This document shows positions 8,738 through 16,859 of a stretch of 64,000 bases of DNA, one piece after another (positions within the stretch are counted from its first letter, which is position 1; each line of letters opens with the position of its first letter). The notes beneath the pieces were generated by a model that did not search any database, was not told where the DNA came from, and saw nothing but the letters and a program-made list of their open reading frames with translations. A program made the position numbers and the translations under genes. The DNA is from DATLGB01 sp038258425 (GTDB taxonomy: Bacteria; Actinomycetota; Thermoleophilia; Solirubrobacterales; Solirubrobacteraceae): NCBI GenBank assembly GCA_038258425.1, contig JBBSPV010000011.1:25327-89326 (forward strand), in the 5' to 3' direction.

Positions 8738-9361
8738 ATGACGGCCCGCGCCTACCACCACGGCAGCCTCCGGGAGGAGCTGTTGGACCGTGCGGAGCGC
8801 ACCCTGGCCGAGCGTGGGCTCGGCGCGTTGTCCCTGCGGGAGCTCGCGCGCGAGGCCGGCGTCAGCCACGCGGCGCCGCGACGCCACTTCGCCGACCGCC
8901 AGGAGCTCCTCGACGCGGTCGCCACGCGCGGCTTCGAACGGCTCGAGGCCGAGCTTCACGCCGCCGGCGGAGACGGGACGGAGCCGTTCGCGCTGCGCTT
9001 CGCCGCCGCGGCCAACGCCCACGTCGGCTTCGCCACCGGGCACGCCGCGCTGCTCGACCTCATGTTCTCCGCCAAGCACGGACCGGTGTCCGACGCGCTC
9101 GCGGAGGCGTCGCACCGGGCGTTCGGCGTGTTCTCCGCGCTGATCGAGGAGGGTCAGGAGCTGGGGCTGATCGAGGCCGGCGACGCGGAGCGCGTCGGAG
9201 TACCGCTCTTCGCCGCGGTGCACGGTCTCGCCGCCCTCCTCAACTCCGGGCTCGTGGTCGCGCAGGAGCGCGAGGTGCTGGTCGCCGAGGTGGCGGCCCA
9301 GGCGCTGCGCGGCGCGCGCCCAGCCGAGCGGGACGACCGGCGCGGTCGACCGGCCACCTAG
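8738..9361 (+). CDS. TetR-family transcriptional regulator
   Basis: This 207-residue protein has the N-terminal HTH: YHHGSLREELLDRAERTL, then LSLRELAREAGVSHAAPRRHF, the recognition helix. The C-terminal part matches the TetR_C_33/WHG-type ligand-binding domain (ALLDLMF..., FAAVHGLAALLNSG). The ATG at 8738 lies 26 bases after the palindrome. It probably represses the divergent SDR gene and itself. The C-terminal tail is very basic. Confidence 0.9.
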   Translation: MTARAYHHGSLREELLDRAERTLAERGLGALSLRELAREAGVSHAAPRRHFADRQELLDAVATRGFERLEAELHAAGGDGTEPFALRFAAAANAHVGFATGHAALLDLMFSAKHGPVSDALAEASHRAFGVFSALIEEGQELGLIEAGDAERVGVPLFAAVHGLAALLNSGLVVAQEREVLVAEVAAQALRGARPAERDDRRGRPAT

Positions 9362-9413
9362 CCGTGTGCGACGATTCCGGCACCACCGACTCGTCTCGCA
9401 AGGAGCACCTCCC

Positions 9414-10232
9414 ATGGGCGTCCGTCTTCTCGACGTGCTGATGCAACAGCTCGACACCCTCCGGTACGAGCCGAGCGACAAGCGCATCCGCGGGGTCCTC
9501 GGCGACGAGGCGGTCATCGACTCCGAGCGGGCGCTGCTCGTGTGGGAGCCCAAGCGCGTCGTCCCGACCTGGGCCGTGCCCGCCGCCGACGTCCACGCCA
9601 CGATCGACGCCGGTGACCAGACCGGGCCTGACGCGGTCGAGCCGCCGAGGCTCGGCGACCTGCCGGTGTACGACCCGTCCGTCCCGTTCTCCGTCCACAC
9701 GACGGAGGGCGAGCCGGTCATCCTCCGCGGCGGCCAGGGCGGCCGGGCCGACGGCTTCCGCGCCAGCGACCCGGAGCTGAAGGACTACGTGATCCTCGAC
9801 TACGCGGGCTTCGACGCCTGGTACGAGGAGGACGAGCGTGCTTCCAGCCATCCCCGCGATCCGTTCCACAGCATCGACATCGTGCACAGCTCGCGACACG
9901 TCCGGGCCGAGGTCGACGGGCTCCTCGTCGCCGACTCAACACGTCCGTGCCTGCTGTTCGAGCCGCCGCTGCCGGTCCGCTACTACCTGCCCGCCGAGGA
10001 CGTCCGCATGGACCTGCTGGCCCCGAGCGACACCCGCACCGCGTGTGCGTACAAGGGCGAGGCGCACTACCTCTCCCACGCCGGCCGGCCGGACGTCGCG
10101 TGGACCTACCCGTCACCCTTGCGTCCGGCGGCCGCGATCACCGACATGATCGCCTTCTTCAACGAAGGCGTCGACCTCACCGTCGACGGCACCCGCCTGG
10201 AGCGTCCCGTCACCCCCTGGTCGGCGCGCTAG
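9414..10232 (+). CDS. Tandem DUF427 protein
   Basis: This 272-residue protein starts at ATG 9414 with AAGGAG 13 bases upstream. It has two DUF427 repeats: one at about residues 25-105 (RIRGVLGDEAVIDSERALLVWEP) and one at about 150-240 (HVRAEVDGLLVADSTRPCLLFEP, ending CAYKGEAHYLS). The YKG-containing core is the family signature, present fully only in the second copy. DUF427 proteins are common in actinobacteria and are of unproven function. Confidence 0.82.
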   Translation: MGVRLLDVLMQQLDTLRYEPSDKRIRGVLGDEAVIDSERALLVWEPKRVVPTWAVPAADVHATIDAGDQTGPDAVEPPRLGDLPVYDPSVPFSVHTTEGEPVILRGGQGGRADGFRASDPELKDYVILDYAGFDAWYEEDERASSHPRDPFHSIDIVHSSRHVRAEVDGLLVADSTRPCLLFEPPLPVRYYLPAEDVRMDLLAPSDTRTACAYKGEAHYLSHAGRPDVAWTYPSPLRPAAAITDMIAFFNEGVDLTVDGTRLERPVTPWSAR

Positions 10233-10331
10233 CCGCCGCTGCCGACCAAGGCGCCCCCCGGATCGCTCGTTACTCGCTCATGTCGCACGGCGCCGAGGCC
10301 GGCCGCGAACGCTGGTAGCGTCGCGTCCGCC

Positions 10332-10670
10332 ATGGCCTACGACGAGGACGTCGCCAACGCGATCCGCGAGCTGCTGGCCGACGAGCCGGCGGTCACGGAG
10401 AAGCGGATGTTCGGTGGACTCGCCTTCCTCGTGCACGGGCACCTGACGATCGCGGCGTCGCGCACCGGCGGGCTGCTCGTCCGGGTGGCACCGGCCGACG
10501 TCGACGCGCTGGTGGCCGAGCCGCACGTCCAGCCCGCCGGCATGCGCAACGCGGCCGAGAACGGCTGGCTCACCGTGGCGCCCGAGGCGGCCGCCAGCGT
10601 CGAGGCGATCGAGCCGTGGGTGCGGCGCGGGCTCGGAGTCGTCGGCGAGCTGCCGGCCAAGTCCGACTGA
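10332..10670 (+). CDS. TfoX N-terminal-domain protein
   Basis: This 112-residue protein matches the TfoX_N domain alone: ELLADEPAVTEKRMFGGLAFLVHG near the start and GLLVRV in the middle. The C-terminal helical domain of true TfoX/Sxy competence regulators is absent. Such short forms are widespread outside competent species and are unlikely to regulate competence. It starts at ATG 10332. Confidence 0.82.
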   Translation: MAYDEDVANAIRELLADEPAVTEKRMFGGLAFLVHGHLTIAASRTGGLLVRVAPADVDALVAEPHVQPAGMRNAAENGWLTVAPEAAASVEAIEPWVRRGLGVVGELPAKSD

Positions 10671-10711
10671 GGCCCGGGCTACCCCAGCAGGAACGTCTCG
10701 GGCATGCGCGG

Positions 10712-11464
10712 CTACGGGGCCCGCGTGAGGTCGCTCAGGCGCCGGCGTTGCGTGCCGTCGGCGTCGAAGTTCTCCGGCGCCAGCCAGGCCGCGTAGGCCT
10801 CGCGCAGGCGCGGCCACTCGTCGTCGAGGATCGAGAACCACGCCGTGTCGCGGTTGCGGCCTTTCACGACCATGTGGTTGTAGAAGACGCCCTCGAAGCG
10901 GAACCCGAGGCGGATGGCCGCTTGGCGCGAGGCCGCGTTGGCCGCATTGCACTTCCACTCCATCCGGCGGTAGCCGAGGTCGTCGAGGGCGTAGCGGAGC
11001 AGCAGCGCGAGCCCTTCTGTGGCGGCCGGCGTGCGCTGCAGCACCGGCGACAACCAGATGTGGCCGATCTCGATGGATCCATGGGCGGGCACGATGCTCA
11101 GCAGGGTGGCGACCCCGACCGCTCGGTCGGTGCGCGGTTCGACGACGGCGAAGAACAGCGGGTCCCGGCTTGCGGCCTGGGTCTGCAGCCAGGACCGGTG
11201 CTCGGACTCCGACGCGAACGGGCCGTAGGGCAGGTACTCCCAGCTCCTGCGTGCCTCGGCGCTGCCGTCGTGACCGAGGGCGTACAACGCGGGTCCATGA
11301 CGCTCGGCGTCCAACAGCTCGAGCCTGACGCGGGTGCCCGGCAACAGAGCCCGCTTCGGCCGCGGACGCGGCAGGTCCAGCTCGAGCGCCCGCACCGACG
11401 GCATGCGGTCGCGAGGGCGCTCGGCTGGTGCTGGTGTGTGTGGTGTGTCGTCGGCGGGCGGCAA
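10712..11464 (-). CDS. GNAT acetyltransferase, RimJ/RimL type
   Basis: This 250-residue protein has a Pro-rich N-terminal extension of about 40 residues, then a GNAT domain. Family marks are GTRVRLELLDAERHG, EIGHIWLSPVLQRTPAATEG (the acetyl-CoA loop), RMEWKCNAANAASRQAAIRLGF and FEGVFYNHMVVKGRNRDTAWFS. The last two are diagnostic of the RimJ/RimL-like branch that acetylates protein N-termini or small molecules. The true start may lie inside the extension (for example the Met about 20 residues in). Confidence 0.88.
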   Translation of the reverse strand: MPPADDTPHTPAPAERPRDRMPSVRALELDLPRPRPKRALLPGTRVRLELLDAERHGPALYALGHDGSAEARRSWEYLPYGPFASESEHRSWLQTQAASRDPLFFAVVEPRTDRAVGVATLLSIVPAHGSIEIGHIWLSPVLQRTPAATEGLALLLRYALDDLGYRRMEWKCNAANAASRQAAIRLGFRFEGVFYNHMVVKGRNRDTAWFSILDDEWPRLREAYAAWLAPENFDADGTQRRRLSDLTRAP

Positions 11465-11497
11465 GGCATCCTCTATAGCGCGCGCCGACCGCGCGGC

Positions 11498-12136
11498 CTA
11501 ACGCGCGTCGAGCAGTCGCAGGAGCGTCCGATCGGCGCGGGTGACCGCGTGGATGACGAACGGCGTGGCCGCGAGCAGCAGGATTCCGGCCACGGACGCT
11601 GCCGCGAGCTGCCACGGCGCCGACCACCAGGAGGCGTCGCCGATCTGCGGACCGCCGTGGGGGAGGGTCCATGCCCACGCCGGAAGCGTCAGCAGGAACA
11701 GCCCACTCCCCCACCAGGCGGCGGCGGCGCTGAAGGTCAGCGTGCCGATCGGCAGCATGAGCAAGAAATAGCCGCTCGCTCGCCAGGCTGCCGGGTCGCG
11801 CAGCGGAGCGAGCAGGCGCGCGATGGACGAGGCGGCGGAGACACGCGCAGGCAGCGCAGCGAACGAGACGCCCAGGAGGGCGCGGGCACGGGCTCGCTCG
11901 AGGCGAGCGGCGGAGCGCGCGAGCACCAGCGCCCCGGCCAACACCGGCACGCCGACGAGCGTGAACGCGAGCGACACGCCGGTTGCGAGCGCCGTGACCA
12001 TGACGGAGAAGCCGACCACGCCGACGGGTAGGTCGAGCAGCAGGTACCCGCTCTCTCGGACCGTGCGCCCGGCGAGCGGACGCAGCCATTCGGAGCCCTG
12101 AGGACGAGCGTTGACAGTGAGCGGTGGGCTGGACAT
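11498..12136 (-). CDS. Stand-alone sensor-domain membrane protein (PF13796 type)
   Basis: The start is taken at ATG 12136; 212 residues. It has a duplicated four-helix module: ESGYLLLDLPVGVVGFSVMV and later ASGYFLLMLPIGTLTFSAAA. This is the 'putative sensor' domain usually found at the N-terminus of actinobacterial histidine kinases, but here there is no kinase domain. It is the last gene of a run ABC ATPase-permease-sensor beside a two-component system, which suggests a role in membrane-stress or antibiotic sensing (inference). Confidence 0.78.
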   Translation of the reverse strand: MSSPPLTVNARPQGSEWLRPLAGRTVRESGYLLLDLPVGVVGFSVMVTALATGVSLAFTLVGVPVLAGALVLARSAARLERARARALLGVSFAALPARVSAASSIARLLAPLRDPAAWRASGYFLLMLPIGTLTFSAAAAWWGSGLFLLTLPAWAWTLPHGGPQIGDASWWSAPWQLAAASVAGILLLAATPFVIHAVTRADRTLLRLLDAR

Positions 12137-12173
12137 GCGCAGGATCCCTTCGTGTGTCGTGACGCGGATGGAT

Positions 12174-12890
12174 TCAGACGAGGTCGCGGCCGCCCAGGCG
12201 CCACGCGGCCGCTGCGAAGGCAACGCCGGCCCAGGTGAGCAGCACCGCGAGCGCGAAACCGGGCGCCAGCAGCCCGGCGGCGTCGGCGCCGCCGATGATG
12301 CCGCCGGGCGCGCCGGCCAGCGGCCCGAAGCGACCCACCTCGGGGGCCACCTGCGCGACGGCCGGCTCGAGCACCGCGGCCACGGCGATCAGCCCGACGA
12401 CGGTGACGATCTGGTTGCGCACCAGGGCGCCGACGCAGACGCCGAGCGGGCCGAGGACGGCGGCGACGGCGAGGTTGCGCCACAGCACGTCGGCGAGATC
12501 GCCCGGGCCGAGCGTCGGCTCGCCGCGGGCGCCGAGGATCAGCGTGCCGACGAGCATGGTCGCCACCGTCACCAGCAGCGAGAGGACGACGCCGGCCACG
12601 GCGTAGGCCAGGAGCTTGGCGACGAGCAGCCGCAGGCGGTCAGGCGCGGCGAGCACGGTGCCGGTGATCGTCCGGTGGCGCCACTCGCCGGTCATCCCGA
12701 TCGCGCCGAGCAGCACGATGATGTAGGTGATCGAGTTGTTGGTGAACAGCGCGTGCGGATCCTTCTCTGCCCCGAGGATCGCTCCCAGGGCGACGAGGAT
12801 CAGCGACAGCGCGGCCGCGGTGCCGACGATCGCGGCGAAGGTGCGGGTGGTGCGGAGCTTGAGCAGCTCGGCGTGCAGGAGCGCGGTCAT
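12174..12890 (-). CDS. ABC-2 type transporter permease
   Basis: This 238-residue protein has six predicted membrane helices in the arrangement of ABC-2 exporter permeases: an N-terminal LLHAELLKLRTTRTFA, helix pairs, GEWRHRTITGTVLAAPDR, and four more helices. Its ATG overlaps the stop of the upstream ATPase gene (12887-12890), so the two form an exporter pair. The substrate is unknown; many such pairs beside a two-component system export or protect against membrane-active compounds. Confidence 0.85.
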   Translation of the reverse strand: MTALLHAELLKLRTTRTFAAIVGTAAALSLILVALGAILGAEKDPHALFTNNSITYIIVLLGAIGMTGEWRHRTITGTVLAAPDRLRLLVAKLLAYAVAGVVLSLLVTVATMLVGTLILGARGEPTLGPGDLADVLWRNLAVAAVLGPLGVCVGALVRNQIVTVVGLIAVAAVLEPAVAQVAPEVGRFGPLAGAPGGIIGGADAAGLLAPGFALAVLLTWAGVAFAAAAWRLGGRDLV

Positions 12891-13777
12891 GCCCGGGCTC
12901 CGGTCAGCGCGAGGAAGGCCTCTTCCAGCGAGCGCACCCGCGGGGCAAGGCCGAGCACCGCCACCCGTTCGTGGCCGGCGACCTCGCCGACCTGCGCGGG
13001 GGTCGCGCCCCTGACGTGCAGCAGGTCGCCGTCGCGGTCGACCGGGTGGCCGCGGCGCTCGAGCGCACCGGCCAACCGCACCGGATCCTGCGCGCGAACC
13101 TCGGTCGCGGGCCCGTCGTCGCCGCCGAGCACCGCCTCGAGGGTCCCGTGGGCGCGCAGCTGCCCGTCGGCGATCACGACGACGTCGTCGACGGACTGGG
13201 CGACCTCGGCGAGGACATGGCTGGAGACCAGCACGGCCCGACCCCGGTCCGCCTGCTCTCGCAGCACAGCGCGCAGCCAGCTGATCCCGGGCGGATCCAG
13301 GCCGTTGGTCGGCTCGTCGAGGATCAGCACCTGCGGGTCGCCGAGCAGGGCGGCGGCGAGGGCGAGGCGCTGCCGCATCCCCATCGAGTAGCCCTTGACG
13401 CGCCGGTCGGCGGCCTCGGTGAGCCCGACGGCGGAGAGCACGTCATCGACCCGGCCGGCCGGATGCCCGCCGGTGGCGGCCAGGATGCGCAGGTGGTTGC
13501 GGGCGCTGCGACCCGGATGGAAGGCGGCGTCCTCGAGCACCGCCCCGACGCGGGCAGCGGGCTGCGCGAGCTCGTCGTAGCGCAGCCCGTCGAATGTGGC
13601 CGAGCCTGACGACGGCCGCACCAGCCCGAGCAGGGCGCGCAGCGTCGTGCTCTTGCCGGCACCGTTCGGACCGAGGAAGCCGGTCACCCGACCGGGCTCG
13701 ACGTCAAAGGAGAGCTGCTCGACGGCCGCGAGGCGGCCGAAGCGCTTGCAGAGGTCACGGATCTCGATAGGAGCCAT
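12887..13777 (-). CDS. ABC exporter ATP-binding protein
   Basis: This 296-residue ATPase shows Walker A GPNGAGKST (about residues 35-43), signature YSMGMRQRLALA, Walker B VLILDEPTNGLDPPG and the switch His in VSSHVLAEV. A C-terminal extension of about 80 residues is typical of drug/antimicrobial-peptide exporters (CcmA-like). It is followed by its permease with a four-base overlap and preceded, 113 bases away, by the response-regulator gene on the same strand. Confidence 0.93.
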   Translation of the reverse strand: MAPIEIRDLCKRFGRLAAVEQLSFDVEPGRVTGFLGPNGAGKSTTLRALLGLVRPSSGSATFDGLRYDELAQPAARVGAVLEDAAFHPGRSARNHLRILAATGGHPAGRVDDVLSAVGLTEAADRRVKGYSMGMRQRLALAAALLGDPQVLILDEPTNGLDPPGISWLRAVLREQADRGRAVLVSSHVLAEVAQSVDDVVVIADGQLRAHGTLEAVLGGDDGPATEVRAQDPVRLAGALERRGHPVDRDGDLLHVRGATPAQVGEVAGHERVAVLGLAPRVRSLEEAFLALTGARA

Positions 13778-13890
13778 GGGGCGAGTCTCCGGCCGCGGCC
13801 CGCGCCTGTCGTCGCCCGCAGGACGCGTCCTCGCTCCCCCCGAGCGCAGATCTCCGGCGCCGCGACCTCCGTCGAAGGACAGAGACGCAG

Positions 13891-14550
13891 CTACCGGCCG
13901 GGCGTGACGAGTCCGCTCTCGTAGGCGAGAACGACGGCCTGCACCCGGTCGCGCAGCTCGAGCTTGGCCAGCAGGCTCGAGACGTGCGTCTTGACCGTGC
14001 CCTCGGTCACGAACAGCTCGGCCGCCAGCTCGCTGTTGCTCCGTCCGCGGGCCAGCATGACCAGCACCTCGCGCTCGCGCTGCGTGAGCGATGCCAGCCG
14101 GTTGCGGACGTCCGCTTCGACGGGGCGCCGGGCGAACTGCTCGATGATCCGGCGCGTGACCGACGGGGCCAGCAGGGCGTCACCGGCCGCCACCACCCGG
14201 ACCGCGTCGACGAGCCGCTCGGGCGGCGCGTTCTTGAGCAGGAAGCCGCTGGCGCCCGCCTGCAGCGCCTCGAACACGTAGTCGTCGCGTTCGAAGGTGG
14301 TGAGGATGACCACGCGGCTCACCAGCTCGGGGTTCTCCGTGATCCGCCGCGTCGCCTGCAATCCGTCGCCCCCAGGCATCTGCACGTCCATCAGCACGAC
14401 GTCGGGGCGCAGGCGGCGGGTCGCCGCCGCGGCCTGCTCGCCGTTGGCGGCCTCCCCGACCACCTCGAGGTCGGGCTCGGATTCGAGGATCATGCGAAAC
14501 CCGGCCCGCACCATCGACTGGTCATCCGCCAGCAGCACCGTGGTGCTCAC
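13891..14550 (-). CDS. NarL/LuxR-family response regulator
   Basis: This 219-residue regulator has a receiver domain (acidic pocket DD at residues 9-10, phospho-acceptor Asp in DVVLMDVQMPGGDG) and a C-terminal LuxR HTH (LTQREREVLVMLARGRSNSE, then EGTVKTHVSSLLAKL). The start is GTG 14550, overlapping the kinase stop as GTGA. It probably activates the ABC exporter genes immediately downstream. Confidence 0.93.
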   Translation of the reverse strand: MSTTVLLADDQSMVRAGFRMILESEPDLEVVGEAANGEQAAAATRRLRPDVVLMDVQMPGGDGLQATRRITENPELVSRVVILTTFERDDYVFEALQAGASGFLLKNAPPERLVDAVRVVAAGDALLAPSVTRRIIEQFARRPVEADVRNRLASLTQREREVLVMLARGRSNSELAAELFVTEGTVKTHVSSLLAKLELRDRVQAVVLAYESGLVTPGR

Positions 14551-15716
14551 AGCCCACCCGCCGGGGTGCGGAGCCTGACCCGGACCGCGAACCCGCCGCC
14601 CGCCCCCGGCTGGGCGGTGAGCTGTCCGCCGTGCAGGGCGGCGCGCTCACGCATGCCGATCAGCCCCAGGCCGCCCGACGCCGATGCCGAAGCGCCGTTG
14701 GGACGGCCGTCGTCGACGATCTCGACCTCGAGCTCATCGGGCCAGTAGCGCAGGTGCACGTCGGCGCGCGACGCAACCGAGTGCTTGAGCGTGTTGGTCA
14801 GCGCCTCCTGCACGATCCGGTAGGCCGAGACGTCGACCGTCGGCGGCAACGGGCGCGGCTCGCCCTCGACGCGCACCTCGACGGCGAGGTCGGAATCGCG
14901 CAGGCTCTCCGCCAGCCGCGGGAGCTGGCTCAGGCCCGGTCGCGAGGCGAGGTCGTCGTGGTCACCCGCCTGGCGCAGGAACCCGAGGAGACGGTGCAGC
15001 TCCGCGACGGCCTGCCGACTCGAGTGCTCGATCCCGGTCAAGGCCTCCTTCGCCTTGCCGCGATCACGGTCGATGACCGTGCGGGCGGCGCCGGCCTGGA
15101 CGCCCATCATGCTCACGTGGTGGGCGACGACGTCGTGCAGCTCGCGCGCGATCCGCACCCGCTCCTCGAACACCGCGCGGCGTGCGTTCTCCTCGCGCTC
15201 CTGCTCGGCGTGGCTCGCGCGCTCCTCCGCCGCCTCGGCCTGCGCCGCCCGCCCGCGCAGCGCGAAGCCGGCGAGCCAGGCGATCGCGAACAGCACGGGG
15301 ACAAAGAGGAACTCGCCGGCGCCGTGCGTCGGGTCGTTGAAGACGATGATCTCCGCCGCGCCGAGGACCACGGCCAGCCCGACCCGACCTTGAACCGCGT
15401 CGGCGAGGTTCCCGAGCAGCAGCGCCGCGGCCATCCCCGCGACATAGACGCTGAGGGTGAAGACCACCAGCCGCCCGTCGACGAAGGACAGCGCGGCCGC
15501 CAGGATCCAGAGCGACGCCGGCGCCATGAACGGGAAACGGCGGCGCCCGAGGAGCGTCAGCACGACGGCGGCGGCCGCCGGCACAGTGAACCACTGCGCC
15601 GTGCGGGGCTCGTGGGCGTCGTGCCGGAAGGCGACCTCGAGCGCGCTCTCGCGCGCGCCGAGCACGATCACCACGTCCAGGGCGTACCTGCGAGCGAGCA
15701 GCCGCGGTCGGCTCAC
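14547..15716 (-). CDS. Histidine kinase, HisKA_3 (NarL-partner) type
   Basis: The start is GTG 15716; 389 residues. The N-terminal 150 residues hold about five membrane helices. A short coiled linker (AEAAEERASHAEQEREE) follows, then the dimerisation/phospho-acceptor box RIARELHDVVAHHVSMMGVQ (His in ELHD), and a HATPase with N-box EALTNTLKHS and G-box GLGLIGMRERAALHGG. The stop overlaps the response-regulator start. The pair belongs to the DesK/LiaS-like group that often senses the membrane. Confidence 0.9.
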   Translation of the reverse strand: MSRPRLLARRYALDVVIVLGARESALEVAFRHDAHEPRTAQWFTVPAAAAVVLTLLGRRRFPFMAPASLWILAAALSFVDGRLVVFTLSVYVAGMAAALLLGNLADAVQGRVGLAVVLGAAEIIVFNDPTHGAGEFLFVPVLFAIAWLAGFALRGRAAQAEAAEERASHAEQEREENARRAVFEERVRIARELHDVVAHHVSMMGVQAGAARTVIDRDRGKAKEALTGIEHSSRQAVAELHRLLGFLRQAGDHDDLASRPGLSQLPRLAESLRDSDLAVEVRVEGEPRPLPPTVDVSAYRIVQEALTNTLKHSVASRADVHLRYWPDELEVEIVDDGRPNGASASASGGLGLIGMRERAALHGGQLTAQPGAGGGFAVRVRLRTPAGGL

Positions 15717-15851
15717 CCATCGACCGTAATGCACCAGCCCGCCGTCCGCCTCCCTCCGAAGGCAGGTGCGCCCTCCCTCCGACGGACGATCTCGAGGACG
15801 TCCGGTCGCGCGCCTGCGAGCTTCCTTCCTCTGCGGGGTAAGGACCGCACC

Positions 15852-16859
15852 GTGACCGATCCCACAAGCACCCCCGCGGCGGATCCGTTCGACCGGATCG
15901 GACTCGTGGTCCACCCGACCCGCGACCTGGACGGCCCGCTGGCGACCGTGCGGCGGTGGGCGGACGGCCACGGTGCCGAGGTCGTGCAGGTGCCCACCGG
16001 CGGGACGCCGCGCGAGGTGGCCCCGGCCGGCGACGCCGGGGCCTGCGACCTCGTCATCGCCCTCGGCGGGGACGGGACGACGCTCGCCGCCTTGCACGCC
16101 GCCGCCCCCGTCGGTAGACCGGTGCTCGGCATCGCCTGCGGGAGCCTCGGCGCGCTGACCGCCACGACGGCCGACGAGCTCTCCGGCGCGCTCGATCGCG
16201 TGGCCGCCGGCGAGTGGGAGCCGCGTGCCCTCCCCGCCCTCGTCGCCGACCACGAGGGCGACGAGCCGCTGCGCGCCCTCAACGACCTCGTGCTCGTCCG
16301 GACGGGAGCCGGGCAGGTCGTGGTCGAACTCGACGTCGCCGGCGAGCGCTTCGTCCGGTTCGCGGGCGACGGCCTGGTCGCGGCGACGCCGCTGGGCTCC
16401 AGCGCCTACACGCTGGCCGCCGGCGGCCCGATGCTCGTCCCCGGCACCGAGGGCCTCGTGTTCACGCCACTCGCGCCGCACGGCGGCGTCGTCCCGCCGC
16501 TGGTCACGACCGCGGCCACCTCGGTGCTCGTGACGCTGGATCCGGGCCACAGCGGCGCGCGGGTGGAGGTGGACGGCCACATACGGCTCGAGCCCCCGCG
16601 GCACACGCCGATCGCCTTCAAGCTCCGGTTCGAACCCGCGTTCGCCCGGCTCGTCTCCCTCGGCGCGCAGGAGTCGATGCTCGCCGGGCTGCGGCGCCGC
16701 CGGCTGCTGCTGGACTCGCCCCGCGTGCTCGCGCGTGACGAGCGCGAGCAGGCCGCGGCCGACCGCGTCGCCCAGCGACCGGGTCGATCGACTGGGACCG
16801 CGCCCTTCACCGCCGGGAGCCGCAGTCACGTCCCGATCTGGACCACGCCGGAGGACTAG
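15852..16859 (+). CDS. NAD kinase
   Basis: The start is GTG 15852; 335 residues. The GGDGT motif (IALGGDGTTLAALHAA) and the Gly-rich NTP motif LGSSAYTLAAGGP identify the PPNK family, which phosphorylates NAD to NADP. The C-terminal 50 residues are longer than usual and of low complexity. The last four bases overlap the convergent glycosyltransferase stop. It could be the second NAD kinase of this genome, because the primary copy of actinobacteria normally sits beside recN, which is not seen here. Confidence 0.82.
   Translation: MTDPTSTPAADPFDRIGLVVHPTRDLDGPLATVRRWADGHGAEVVQVPTGGTPREVAPAGDAGACDLVIALGGDGTTLAALHAAAPVGRPVLGIACGSLGALTATTADELSGALDRVAAGEWEPRALPALVADHEGDEPLRALNDLVLVRTGAGQVVVELDVAGERFVRFAGDGLVAATPLGSSAYTLAAGGPMLVPGTEGLVFTPLAPHGGVVPPLVTTAATSVLVTLDPGHSGARVEVDGHIRLEPPRHTPIAFKLRFEPAFARLVSLGAQESMLAGLRRRRLLLDSPRVLARDEREQAAADRVAQRPGRSTGTAPFTAGSRSHVPIWTTPED

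Noticed and set aside
10616..12031. 471-codon plus-strand frame
   Set aside because: Antisense to the GNAT and sensor-protein genes; low-complexity Arg/Gln text without a start site or domain.
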